NCBI GenBank assembly: GCA_018340805.1
Contig: JACMZG010001913.1
Coordinates: 9,727,531-9,791,530, forward strand
Direction: 5' to 3'
Source: Microvelia longipes
Lineage: Eukaryota > Arthropoda > Insecta > Hemiptera > Veliidae
Length of the DNA: 64,000 bases
In this document: positions 31,083-42,548 of the stretch, in pieces
How positions within the stretch are numbered: the stretch's first letter is position 1
Layout: each line of letters begins with the position of its first letter
Program-made: the position numbers and the translations under genes
Notes under the pieces: generated by a model
What the model was told of the DNA's origin: nothing
Database searches by the model: none
What the model saw: the letters and a program-made list of their open reading frames with translations, nothing else

Positions 31083-31490
31083 TCTGGCACGGAGGTCTGC
31101 ATGCCGGGCGAATTTTCTTCGAAATGCGCGCTTTCTTGCAAATCAATTCAATTTATGCTTAAGTTTTAAGCATTAATCATTTACAATTTAAGTTTAAGTT
31201 TTCGGTATTTAGGTTATTAAAAATAGCAGTAGCTGTAGTGGGCAGAGGCGTCACGAATTACAATTTAATTTTTTAGTATTTTCAAAGAAAATGCGCATAT
31301 TTCACTTATTTTTACTCATTTGGAGCTCAGTTTATGTTAATTTTTAGTGCATTTTTTTGAAAAATTCGATAAAATTAAATAACAAGTCGCGATGCTACTG
31401 CTAAGATTAAGTAAAAATTGGATTGATATGCAAGAGAGTGCGCATTTTGAAGAAAAATTCGCCCGGCTAGGGAGCCTCAGCGCAAGAATT
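31083..31490. mobile_element. MITE family D, diverged full copy
   Basis: The ends CTGGCACGGAGGTCTGCATG and the inverted GGAGCCTCAGCGCAAG are diverged relative to 26911-27392. The GCGCGCTTTCTTGC and AAGAGAGTGCGCATTTTGAA inner blocks are still inverted. Older than the other full copy. Confidence 0.7.
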
Positions 31491-31674
31491 ATTTTGTTAG
31501 AAAATTGTTTAAGTTAGAAACTTAAATACTGCAAAAAAGACGGTAAAAATTTAGCTCTGGTACCAAGATTCGAACCTGGAAACCCTAGTTTAGAATAAAA
31601 AATAAATGTATGAAAAATGCTAAAATTAAATATTACAAACAAAAATTTAAAACTTTAAAATAAATATAAACAAA

Positions 31675-32035
31675 TTGGGTACGGGGCACCTCGGAACTTT
31701 TCCTCATTACATCGGATTCCCTTCGCTCCTCCTCAGAAATACAGTTCGCCAAATTTATACTGCAACACGCCTTTGGACTTCCTTCGCTCCTCTTCTTATA
31801 GTAAATGCATCCGTATCACTCTCGGGGGTCACCTATAAAGCACTGACCACGCTCAATGGTCCTTAATTTTTACGATCCAACAAAAAACATAGATATACTT
31901 GTCGTATTGAAACTTGTCGAAACTTAGTGTACTTATTTATTAGGTAATAATATACACTTGTACCAAATTTCAACTCAATTAGACCATTTCCTATTTTCTT
32001 ACAATTTTTTTTAAAAAACGTACACAAGTCATTCA
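31675..32035 (-). repeat. Dispersed repeat family A, partial inverted copy
   Basis: GGGTACGGGGCACCTCGGAA, then CTTCGCTCCTCCTC blocks, a GATCCAACAAAA block and AACGTACACAAGTCATTC. Confidence 0.65.
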
Positions 32036-32159
32036 AATCTCTAAGACGTAGCGGAGAGGTGAGTATCTATACGTTGTCCAAAATCTCCGTAAAGTGCTTG
32101 GAGCAGACTGATCTACCAACCTTGTCGATCAAAGGAAAAAGATATCCCCTCATTCCATT

Positions 32160-32430
32160 CTTTTTATAGTGAGAGTTATCAGGCTGTTCGTGCTGAATAC
32201 GCCTTATTTGAAGGTTTCAAGAGAATTAAGTTTACTTTCTTTTGAGGCGAAGTGCAAAAATAAAACTTTGTGCTCACCATATCTGTGGTTTTCGGCTGTA
32301 ATGTGTTGATAGAAATTAGAATAAGCCTTTTTGACATGCTCGGCCAAACGTGCTTTAAAGTCCCTTCCAGTTTCGCTGCAATAAACGTCATTGTAATTGA
32401 CTCTGGAAGGACCCGGGGCTGAAATCTCCT
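32160..32430 (-). pseudogene. Penelope-like element relic: GIY-YIG endonuclease part
   Basis: Read leftward, the frame gives VYCSETGRDFKARLAEH, then a His-containing stretch (HITAENHRYGEHKVLFLH) and ASKESKLNSLE before a stop. The Tyr-x-x-Glu-Thr-Gly-Arg block followed by R-x-x-E-H is characteristic of the GIY-YIG domain of Penelope-like retroelements; here the usual YIG is YCS. The RT part is missing: the segment ends at the border with the 329-bp tandem repeat. Confidence 0.55.
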
Positions 32431-33083
32431 AATCTGAAATGGCAAATCACCTGATGTGCCTTTTAATAATGCTCTTTAATCCTTTATTAAAGAGCCAAAA
32501 TAAGTCAATCTATTTGGTGCTAGTTAGCCGCGTTTTTTGCGTCTGGCTCATTGATTATTCTCTTTTGCACAAGAAATATCCGCAAGAAAAGTAGTACCAC
32601 ATGAGTTATAAGGCCATACACAGAGTTATATGACTCTGTCTAAAAGGTCTGATTGACGTAATCTGCCTAGCAACTCTCCGGCACTGATGATGATCGTGAG
32701 ATCGAAAGCCGGCTCGTTTATCTTAATAAACGTTTTGTAGGGAGATTTTGGTGTCTCCTAATCTGAAATGGCAAATCACCTGATTTGCCTTTTAATAATG
32801 CTCTTTGATCCTTTATTAAAGAGCCAAAATAAGTCAATCTATTTGGTGCTAGTCAGCCGCGTATTTTGTGTCTGGCTCATTGATTATTCTCTTTTGCACA
32901 AGAAATATCCGCAAGAAAAGTAGTACCACATGAGTTATAAGGCCATAGACAGAGTTATATGACTCGGTCTAAAAGGTCTGACTGACGTAATCTGCCTAGC
33001 AACTCTCCGGCACTGATGATGATCGTGAGATCGAAAGCCGGCTCTGTTTATCTTAATAAACATTTTGTAGGGAGATTTTGGTG
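32425..33083. repeat. Tandem duplication of a 329-bp unit (two copies)
   Basis: Both units run from TCTCCTAATCTGAAATGGCA to GTTTTGTAGGGAGATTTTGG with only a handful of differences. Near their end they share the hairpin-like CCGGCACTGATGATGATCGT followed by GAGATCGAAAGCCGG. Adjacent to a Penelope-like relic, they may be that element's tandem terminal repeats (pLTRs), but the relative orientation is unresolved. Confidence 0.8.
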
Positions 33084-33364
33084 TCTCTTTTTGCTCCATC
33101 TTATACCAGTCGTTTGTTGACGTATTTGAAAATTCACCATTTATAAGGTACAATCATCTCATGATGTCATTAACTGAATTTGATAGAATATAAAATGGAC
33201 AAAAAATATGATGAATTTCACAAAACGTTTTGACGATAAAGACTAATTTTATCACCAAGCGCTAAGAGATGAGCAGCACCCATTAGATATCTTACGTCGA
33301 ATTTTTTTGATAAAATACTAATAAATATAGATTGTTTGGGGGGAAATATTTGGAACATAATTTA

Positions 33365-33965
33365 ATTTTCCTCTTTTATACCGTAGGTATATTGGAAAAA
33401 TATTGTGTTTGCAAAAAAATCCGGAACCAGGATGTCACCGGAATGATTGGTTTCAGGTGTTTTTAAGGCCACCTGAGTGGTTTTCACAATGTTGTCTGTC
33501 TGTATGGGAGTGTCTGTTATCATCGTAACTCCCAGTGTATTTATGCTAGAGAGTTAAAGCTTTCAACAAAAATTAATGTTTTATGACGGCATTAACTCGC
33601 AATAATGATACAGCAAAAATTTCAAAATATCATAAAACGCAGAAAAATGATTGAGATTTAGCACGCAAAACATATGTGTCAAGTTTTATTATCAGCATAA
33701 GTTTAATTATTATCAAATGACTTGTGTACGGTTTCTTAAAAAATTGAAAAAAATCGAAAAATAATCCTACTAAATTTATACCTTTACGTAATACATAAGG
33801 TACATACTATATTAGGTTTCTATTCAATACGTCAAGCATATGCATGAGTTTTGTTGGATCATAAGAGTTAAGCAACATCCGATTGTCCGAAGCTCGGAGG
33901 ATAAGCTAGCGAATCCGATGTAATGAGGAGAAGTTCCCAGGTACCACGAACCCGATTTTTTGAAT
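33365..33965 (+). repeat. Dispersed repeat family A, copy
   Basis: Starts TTTTATACCGTAGGTATATT, continues with AATCCGGAACCAGGATGTCA, a GTCTGTCTGTATGG block, GTGTATTTATGCTAGAGAG and GATCATAAGAGTTAAGC, and ends near ACGAACCCGATTTTTTG. Confidence 0.75.
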
Positions 33966-34084
33966 TATTTCACAAGTATGAATTTACTATTTAATATACA
34001 CAAGACTACTTATTTACTATTATCATTTTTATATTTTTGCAGTGCAATTTTTATAATATAGTTGTACTATCCGGAAAATATGTT

Positions 34085-34820
34085 TTTACTTTTCCTTATT
34101 TATACCGTAGGTATATAGGAAAAACATTGTGTTTGCAAAAAAATCCGGAACCGGGATGAAACCGGAGTTATACGTTTCAGGCGTTTTTAAGGTCTCTTAA
34201 ATGGTCATTGCAAAGTTATTCGTCTGTCTGTGTGTGTGTCTGTTATCATCGTAGGACCCAGTGTATTTATGCTAAAGAGTTGAAATTTAGTACAAAAACC
34301 ACTCAACCGCAGTAGTTGTACTATTCGGATTTTTTTATGACGTCATTAACCTGCAATGATGACTCAGCAAAAATTCGAAAATTTCGAAAAATCATAAACG
34401 CGAATTAAGATTTGACACGCTAAGATTTGACTATGTATAAGACTAACATATTTGACAAGTTTCATCTCACTATCAGCATTAGTTCAATTTTTATGGAATG
34501 GCTTAAAAATTGGGAAATGGTTCGTTTCTGATTGAAAAGTTTCTTTTCAATACGACAAGTATATTAATGATTTTTGTTGGATCATAAAAATTAAGGAGCA
34601 TTGAGCGTGGTCAATGCTTTATAGGTGTCTGCTGAGAGTGATACGGATGCATTTACTATCTGAATACGAGCGATGCGAGTGCGAAAACATATTGTAGTAT
34701 AAATATGGTGCACTGTATTTCTGAAGACGAGCAAAGCGAGACCGAAGCAGGGAGGAAGAGCGAAGCGAATTGCATGTAATAAGGAAAAGTTCCGAGGTAC
34801 CCCGTACCCGATTTTTTATA
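34085..34820 (+). repeat. Dispersed repeat family A, best full-length copy
   Basis: Same order as 33365-33965 but with the GAGCGTGGTCAATGCTTTAT, GACGAGCAAAGCGAGACCGA and GGTACCCCGTACCCGATTTT blocks preserved. It is a good consensus source. No transposase or RT frame is visible. Confidence 0.78.
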
Positions 34821-34849
34821 TCATTAACATAATATATACAATAATTATT

Positions 34850-35340
34850 CAGAAAAAATTTAAAAAATTGTTAAACGCAAAAAACAACATTGCGATCATT
34901 AGAGATTTATCACTTATGTAGCCATGTATGCAGCATTAGTTCAATTTTTATCAAATGACTAGTGCGCGTGTTTTAAAAATTAAAAAAGTAGAAAATAATT
35001 CAATTGAATTGAAATTCATTATAAGTATGCTTTTACATAATAAATAGGTACACTACATTTCGTTTCAATGTTTTTCATATCATTTTTGTTGGAACTTGAA
35101 AATTAATCAGCATCGAAGGAAATTAATGGTCAGAGCCTAGAAGGGTGACCGCTGGGGATGAAACTGATATATTTAATATCTGAGGTCAATCGAAACGAGT
35201 CCGAAGACGTGCTGCAGTATAAATGTAACAACTATTGTACTATGAGGACGAACGAAGCGAGGCCGAAGTAGAGAGGATGAGCGTAGCGAATTTGATGTGA
35301 TGAGGAAAAGTTCCCGAGGTACCCCCGTACACGACTTTTT
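34850..35340 (+). repeat. Dispersed repeat family A, 3' portion
   Basis: A third copy in direct succession, starting within the AAACGCAAAAAACAACATTG region and ending GAGGTACCCCCGTACACGAC. Confidence 0.7.
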
Positions 35341-35732
35341 CAAAATATAAATTAAAAGTTTCTTAGTATCACGGCGAAAATCGGAAGACGCTATAGACAA
35401 CAGCATGTTTTGCTGAGCATGCGAACTATATTCCAACAGTACGACAAATAGTGACTCAGCAAATTCAGATAATTCGAAAGGGTAAAAAGGCCGGAATAAT
35501 GACTCCACTGAATATGTCAATGAAAAAAAAGGTAAAATATTATATTATTAAACATGTATATTCAACAACCAAGCTCATAAAGGTCATTATCAGTAGCGTT
35601 GAGGTATAACAAATAAAGAAAAAGTCATCCGCGAATTTAGTTTAGGCAAAGCATTCAAAATCTAACTCTAAAATATAATAGAGATATCATAGATTTTACA
35701 TCTGTTTATTAACATCTTACATTTTTAAACAG

Positions 35733-35899
35733 AGCATGGTTCTCAAGAGGAAGCGATAACACTGTGGAAACGCAGACTGAATCAAGTGGATACGGATTGG
35801 GAATAGCTAGCGGCATTGCTGGCGGGGCTAGGAATGCTGGATCCGCTGCAGGCAGTTATTTAGGAAGCTGGTTTGGAGGAGGAGGCTCCAATAATGAAG
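35733..35899 (+). CDS. Exon 2 of the large modular gene: Gly/Ala-rich module with GSWFG end
   Basis: Acceptor ACATTTTTAAACAG, donor AATGAAG|GTACC. The first base completes the Arg codon of exon 1, and the exon ends in phase 1. It encodes AWFSRGSDNT, an acidic/polar linker (VETQTESSG), then a small-residue repeat (GIASGIAGGARNAGSAAG) and the module SYLGSWFGGGGS. The same GS(Y)(L/I)GSWFG module closes exons 3, 4 and 5, which identifies this as part of the same gene. No enzyme domain. Small-residue repeats plus an aromatic end suggest a structural or self-associating secreted protein. Confidence 0.75.
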
Positions 35900-36431
35900 G
35901 TACCAATCATAATCGCTTATTTCAAGCTTATTATTTAACACAGGGTTACACGTGAGCTTAGCGTTCACCCAGGGGGTCCGCGAGCTAATAAAAAAAATAT
36001 TATAACGAATACATAAAAACATTAAAGTAGTATTAATTAAGTACTTTAATTATTATAAAAGTTATCAGCTCTAATATCGTTTTAGTGGGCTTCCAAAAAA
36101 GATCTAAAGAGATTGTTTGTTATTAATTACGAGAACGTTTTCGACAAGTCTATGAAACAAAAAATTATCCACCAAGTTATTATAGGTAAACATAAACATA
36201 TATTTCCTGATGTTGGTAAAAAGAACAAAAAAAAATGTAATCAATATTGGGCATCAAAAAAAAATGTCAAGCTCTTTTGTGTCGCGAAGTCTAAAGCTGC
36301 TTTGCGAGCCTAAATATATAACATTAAAAACTGGAAGTTTATAGATGAGAATGAATTATTGAATTTATCAAGGAGGACAAAGGATAGGGGTGCGCCAAGT
36401 ATCATTTATCTATAATAGGGGTCCATGGTTT

Positions 36432-36683
36432 GCCGCCTCCGTGGCCGAGGTCGTTAAGGCGTTAGTCTTTACACTGACCTTTGACACCCACGGAGGTCTG
36501 GGGTTCGCATCCCAGGTTACGCTCTCAGTTTATAGAACATTATTGTTTAGATAAATTATCGCCAACTTTAGAATACACTTTGAGCGTTACGGTTGCTACT
36601 ACCACCCGAGGTGGTTCCCGCAGGGGTTATCCCTGATGAGCCGCAAGGCTCAAAACAGGCATTATTATTATTATTATTAGGGG
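36432..36683 (+). mobile_element. tRNA-derived SINE (Ser/Leu-like head)
   Basis: The head has a class II tRNA-like A box TGGCCGAGGTCGTTAAGG and B box GGTTCGCATCC with an enlarged variable region. The body contains CCGAGGTGGTTCCCGCAGGG and GTTATCCCTGATGAGCCGC, and the tail is (ATT)n. A tail-only copy in reverse lies at 5340-5425. Confidence 0.72.
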
Positions 36684-36814
36684 CTCCATGGGGCTCTGAG
36701 GTTAAGGTAATCCTTATTTAACACATCATAAAAGTGGTCATCGGACTGCTACGACGCTCCGGGGTGAAGCGGCCACTACTTCGTGGACACAATCAGAAGA
36801 AATCTTTTAACATT

Positions 36815-37210
36815 GTTTTTTACTTTTTCTCATTTATACCGTTGGTACATGGAAAAAAATTGTTAGCGAAAAAATCCGAAACCGAGATGTCACCGGAATT
36901 ATCCATTTTAGATGTTTATAAGGCCTCCTAAGAGATTTTCACAAAATTGTGTGTCTGAGTGTGTTTGTGTGTGTCTATTATCATCGCAGCTCCCAGTATA
37001 TATATGCTAGCTTGAAACTCAGGTAAAAGTCAGTCTATAGGTGTAGTTGTGCTCTCCAGAATATATTTTTTGATGTAATTAACCTGCAAAGATGAGTCAG
37101 CAAAAATATAGAAAAATCATAAAACGCGGAAAAATGTTACGATCATTTGAGATTTAGCACGCATGATGTCAATATATAAGACTAAAATATGTGCCATGTT
37201 TCATCTCATT
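36815..37210 (+). repeat. Dispersed repeat family A, 5' half
   Basis: From TTTCTCATTTATACCGTTGG through AATCCGAAACCGAGATGTCA and TCATCGCAGCTCCCAGTATA to the TTTCATCTCATTATCA block. The 3' half is missing. Confidence 0.65.
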
Positions 37211-37449
37211 ATCATCATTTTAAAATATCCAAATTTGGAATTAGATGGAGAGGGGGTGATTTTGGAAATTTTAATTTTTTAAGGAACTATTGGTCTCAGG
37301 GGGATAATTACACAATTTTATGAAAAATATTTTTTTCGAAAAGACAAAAGTAACTCTTTAGTTTTAAAATTTCTAGAAATCTTCGGAAGTGCCCCCAATA
37401 TGCTTCTAATTAGTTAGTATTATACAAATATATTTCTTGTGTATTTTAG

Positions 37450-37731
37450 CAAACGCCGACACTGAACCACCTCCCTCGGGAGGGATAGTCAGTGGCATAT
37501 ACGACGGAGCTAAAACAGCTGGAGGATATGCTGTGGACGGCGCTAAAGCTGCTGGCGGATTAGCAGTTGATGGTGTATCAGCAGTTGGTTCTAACATTGC
37601 TGGTGGAGCTCAGGCAGCCGGTGGATATGCTGTTGATGGTGCTAAAGCTGCTGGCGGTTATGCTGTCGGTGGTGCTAAAGCTGTTGGAAGTTATATTGGA
37701 AGCTGGTTTGGTGGAGGCGGTGGCAATGCAG
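37450..37731 (+). CDS. Exon 3 of the large modular gene: 11-residue repeats
   Basis: Acceptor TTGTGTATTTTAG, donor AATGCAG|GTATAT; phase 1 to phase 1 (282 nt). After a linker (ANADTEPPPSGG) it encodes consecutive 11-residue repeats: AGGYAVDGAKA, AGGLAVDGVSA, VGSNIAGGAQA, AGGYAVDGAKA, AGGYAVGGAKA. It closes with VGSYIGSWFGGGGG. The 11-residue spacing is exact across six units. Group 3 LEA proteins and some right-handed coiled coils share this period, but the sequence is far richer in Gly and lacks their Lys/Glu, so I infer only a repetitive structural protein. Confidence 0.85.
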
Positions 37732-38238
37732 GTATATGCTAATATTTCTTAGTAGCTATTTTAGAACACGTTTATTTAAATTACACATGGTACAATAATG
37801 CTTTACAAGAGGTTAAGGCTTAGTACTAGGACTGTCAGCCGACGCAATATTTATTATTAATTATTTATTATTTCAGTATTTGTTTAGACATCGCGTCGTG
37901 GACGTCGTACGATTTCGTTCTTCCTTTCTCACGCGTTTACTAAACCTTTTACCTGTTTTATATTATTGATTACTAATATTAACTATCTTGGTTTTATAAG
38001 ATAAATCAATAAAACATTTATTAGTTAAAATATTAATAATTAAATAATAATAACGTGTTTTAGATTAATCGTTCTGATAATCTTTGAATTAATTTATTAT
38101 TTAGACAGCATTGTTTATTAAATAAAACTATTAGCTACTTAGGACTGTAGAACGATTTAATTGTGATTAGTTTAAATTTTTTATCTGAATTCATCATATA
38201 TTACAATCTTTATATCAGTTTTAATCATAGAATAAAAT

Positions 38239-39172
38239 ATGCCGTTTTGCGTGGAATGTAACAAAGAAATAGAAAACCAAAAGCATACAGTAGAATGCTC
38301 CATATGTAAGACGACTTTTCATGCTCAATGTTGTGCGGTTAAAACTAATGATAATTGGGTGAAATTAGGTGCGAAAAAGAGTAGCTGGAAGTGTAAAAAA
38401 AAGCACTGTATAGATAAAGACGACAAGTCTATCGAAGTGACTTTACATGATTTATGGAATGATGTTAAGTCCATAAAAAAAATATGGTGACTCAGGAACA
38501 GCTAGAGGCAGTTAAAACGTCTATGAAGACTCTGTCAGAACAGATAGAAAGCTTTAAAGCTGAGATTAATTCACTAAAAAATCATAGCTCGACTTTTCAA
38601 ACAGAAATTACAAATCTTAAAATTAAAAATTCTGCCCTTAATGCTGAAATTGAAAAGCTGAAGCAACAAAATATAGAGATGAAAGACTCTAATACTGATC
38701 GTGATGATGTAGTATTAGAACTTGAGCAAAGATCTCGGTTATGTAATATTGAAATTCATGGTTTCCAGTAACACCTTATGAAAACTGCGAAAGCATAGTT
38801 AAGAAAATAGCAGAAGTAGCAAATATTACGGTGTCGGATCATGATATCCAGATAGCTCATAGAACAAAACCAATGGATAAAACTAAACAGCCAGCTATCG
38901 TAGCTCATCTCGCTTCAAGAAAATTAAAAAATGAGTGGCTCAAAGTTATAAAACCCTTAGCAATGAAAGCTAAACAGCTATCGGACAGTTTTCCTGAAAC
39001 CAGGATTTATGTTAACGAACATTTAGCCCCTGGTAAAAAACAAATTTTTCGCGAAGTCAAGAAGAGAGCTAAAGCTGCGAACTTTGCTTTCGTGTGGACT
39101 AATGATGGAACAATCATGGCAAGGAGAGCTGCAGAGACAGTATCATGTTTTTCGCAAAAAGAAAGACGTTAA
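38239..39172 (+). pseudogene. LINE ORF1 (PHD-like zinc finger, coiled coil, RNA-binding part), frameshifted
   Basis: ATG at 38239 opens a PHD/RING-like zinc ribbon (CVEC, later CSIC...FHAQC and a C-x4-C end), typical of ORF1 in many insect jockey/CR1 elements. A slip at the A-rich stretch near 38476-38484 moves it to a coiled coil (38484-38771; heptads around LEAVKTSMKTLSEQIESFK). A second break near 38768 leads to 38831-39172, a basic nucleic-acid-binding part (HDIQIAHRTKP, then ETRIYVNEHLAPGKK). The ORF1 protein normally binds the element RNA to form the transposition particle. At least two frameshifts. Confidence 0.75.
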
Positions 39173-39591
39173 CAAACTTGCACCAGCTCCGGCTTCCTCT
39201 CTACCAGATAATCATACTGATAACTGCTGATAACCTTTCACTTAATCTAAACTTTTATCTTATCCAGAAGTATTATTTTCTTTTACTTTTTTTATTCAAT
39301 TTTTATTTTAAATTTTTTAATAACTCATTCAAAAAATACAGTGTCATTATACACAATTTTAATCCTCCAAAATTGTATTCACTCAAGGGCTTTATTCAAT
39401 GTCAACATTTTTATTTAAAACTTATCATATGCTGATTAACTCTTCTTACTATTATTTTCAATTGGTTGTTAAACTTGATTTACTCACTCTTTCACTATGT
39501 AGCGGTTTGCCGTTTTTATATTCTATGATTACTCGATTTTCGTTTGTTAACATCTTCTTATACCATTTAGTTGACATAATTATTTATAACA

Positions 39592-42548
39592 ATGGATAAT
39601 TTCAGTGATATTGACGCGGCGACCGACATCATAGTGAATTTAGAGTTCACAGATATTAAGGAATTAAATAGGACTTATTTAAACAATAATAATAAACTTT
39701 TTGTATTGCACCAAAACATAAGAAGTATCATGGCAAATTATGACAACTTATGTTTACTATTATCATCTCTAAAACGCAAGCCATCCATAATAATTGCTAC
39801 TGAAGCATGGCTACGTAATATTCCTAAGGATTTTATTGAAATCCCTGGATATACTTCGTTTTTAACAACCAACAACTTTAATAGGTCTAGTGGAATCATA
39901 GTATATGTAAAATTAGATATCATGAATATAGTTCAAGTCGAAGAGATTGAGATGACAGATACTAACTGTTTACGCATATCCGTTAATGAAACTATTTCAA
40001 TACAAATTTTAGCGCTATATCGATCACCAAATGGTAGTTCAGATGTTTTTATCAATGAATTAAATAACATTATAAAATTATTAAAAAATAAGAATGTCTT
40101 TACAATAGGTGATATGAATATAGATATTTTAGATAATATAAATGGCATGAGCCAAACAGCTATTGATTACTGTAGCGATATGTGTGTAAACGGTCTTCTA
40201 CCTCTCATCTCAACCTCAACAAGGAATTTTAATAACTCTTCAACCCTGATCGATCATATTTTTTGTTCTAACCAGATGATACCTGTGTCTAGTGCCGCCA
40301 CTTTTGATTCCAATATATCTGACCATTTAACAACTATGGTTCAAATAATTGGTGTAAAAAATAACCATAAATATGTAGCTTCTGAACCGTGTACTAAACT
40401 TATAACCGATTATGAAAAACTTAGTCAACTTCTCAATGACATGTCATGGGATGATGTTGTAAAATGTAATGATCCAAACCAAGCTACAGATCAGTTCTTG
40501 GAAAGAATGGCAGATCTGATACAGAAATCATCTGATTCAAAAATTCTAAGACCTAGTTCAGGAAAGTACAAAATATTGAAACCCTGGATATCTTCTGGGA
40601 TTATTAAATCTATAAGAACTAGGGATAAATTAAAAACTAAGTTAAAGAAACAGCCATTCAATGAAAAACTAAACAAACACTAAAAAAATATTCTAATAAA
40701 CTGAACATAGTAAAAAATAATGCTAAAAATCTTTATTTTGGCACAAAAATAAAAAATAGTGCAAACAATTTTAGAAAAATTTGGGAAACATAAATGAGTC
40801 GATTAATAGAATTAAAAATAAAAAAGATAACATAGTAAATATGACATTAGATGGTATTAATATCGATGCTACTATAAATCCAAAACAATGTGCTGATTCG
40901 ATGGGTAAATACTTCTCATTGGTTGGCGAGAAATTGGCTAATAATATTAAAAATACTGATTTTGAAGATAGTACTGAAATAGTTGATGGTGAGAAATGGT
41001 GTGAGTGTGAAGTGAAAGAAAGTGATGTGTCGGAGGCGGTGTCTCAGCTAAGAGGCGGCAGTGGGCCGGGGTACGATGGTATCGAGGCTGTCATGTTAAA
41101 GAACAATGTTAAGACATTGTTAAAACCTCTTCAGCACATTACTAAATTAAGTTTAAGTTCAGGTATATTTCCTGACGCCTTAAAAATATCTATAATTAAA
41201 CCCATTTATAAATCTGGTTGCACAAGTGATCCTTCAAACTATAGACCAATTTCTATGCTATCTAATGTCTCTAAAGTATTAGAAAAAATAGTTAAAAAAT
41301 ATCTTATTACTTACTTAAATAATACCGACAAACTTTACGCACATCAATACGGATTTAAAAGTGACACAAGTACTGAGGACGCTATATCTGAACTTATTAC
41401 TACTCTAATTGACAAACTAGATAATAAACTTAAGCCTGTAATATTATTTTTGGATCTTGCCAAGGCATTTGATTCTATAAATCATAAGAGATTGATCTAT
41501 AAGTTGAAGTGTGTTGGAGTTGATGGCACCATGTTGAAATGGTTTACTTCCTATCTGACGTCAAGACCTCAGAGAGTTAAGATAAATGGAGTCATGGGCA
41601 AGGCACATACTTCAGAATACTCAATACCACAGGGCACTGTACTAGGACCTATTCTGTTTAATATTTATGTGAATGACCTGAAAAACTTAAACCTAGATGG
41701 CAAAGTATTGTGCTTTGCCGATGACACATGTATTTTGACTTGGTCAAATACGTGGGAAAGTGCTCTCCGAAAAGCAGAGCAAAATATGAATACCCTATAC
41801 AACTGGCTATGCTTGAACAAGTTGTCTTTGAACGTCGATAAGACTAAACTAATGACCATCTCTCTAAACTCAAGTGGTCAACCAGTTCATGATGCTTACA
41901 TCAGAATTCACGAGGACCTCTGTACTACTTTGCATCCCACGAACTGTCAGTGTCCTAAAATACTAACATGCAATACAGCTAAATACCTGGGTATTCGACA
42001 CTCTGCTGGAAGCCTCAATTAGATTTATTAACAAAAAGATTAAAAAAAATGCTTTATGTATTTTTAAATGTCAGAGGGTTTTTAAGGTTAGAACATATAA
42101 AAATGTTGTACTATGCTCTAACAGAGTCTATCTTGAGGTATGGGATCTTAGCGTGGGGCGCGGCTTCGGACGCAGCACTTAACTCGCTGAACATTATGCA
42201 CAGAGCTGTGCTCAGAATAATAGCAAAAAGACAGACTAACAGACACTAAACAACTATTCAAACAATTATCATTTATGAATATAGATAAACTATTTCAGTA
42301 CATCTCATTAATTAGACTTTTCAAATATTTAAATAATTTTGGCCTTTTCGAGCATGCTCACTCAACGAGGTCTCAAACGACTACCTATAGAAATTTGCAA
42401 ATTCCTAAATATAATACCTCGGCAGCACAAAAACAATGGATTTATAAATCTATTACAATATTTAACTCTTCCTAGCCATCTAAAAACCTTTTCTGATTTC
42501 CAAATCTTCAAAAAGAAACTAAAAGAATATTTTCTATCAACTAATTAA
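39592..42548 (+). pseudogene. LINE ORF2 (AP endonuclease and reverse transcriptase), frameshifted
   Basis: 39592-40683 is an APE-type endonuclease: HQNIRS (Asn), ATEAWL (Glu), YRSPNG, IGDMNID (GDxN), LIDHIF (DHIF) and SDHL. After a break around 40680-40780 the RT follows in 40781-42022: SNYRPISMLS, FLDLAKAFDSINH, IPQGTVLGP, CFADDT (FxDD active site) and a KYLGI end block. The C-terminal tail continues in other frames (42049-42249, 42275-42475, 42339-42548). No RNase H domain. All catalytic residues I can check are present; only frame integrity is lost. Confidence 0.85.

Noticed and set aside
32680..32725. Hammerhead ribozyme (CTGATGA, small stem, GAAA), as found in some Penelope-like elements
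   Set aside because: The core words occur, but the sequence before CTGATGA and after the candidate cleavage site cannot form stem I. The CCGGC/GCCGG pairing instead makes a plain hairpin.
36113..36313. 66-codon Lys-rich ORF in intron 2 of the modular gene
   Set aside because: No ATG start, no splice signals and no recognisable motif; likely chance or an old repeat.
36432..36520. tRNA-Ser/Leu gene
   Set aside because: Continues into a SINE body with an (ATT)n tail; only the A and B boxes are tRNA-like.
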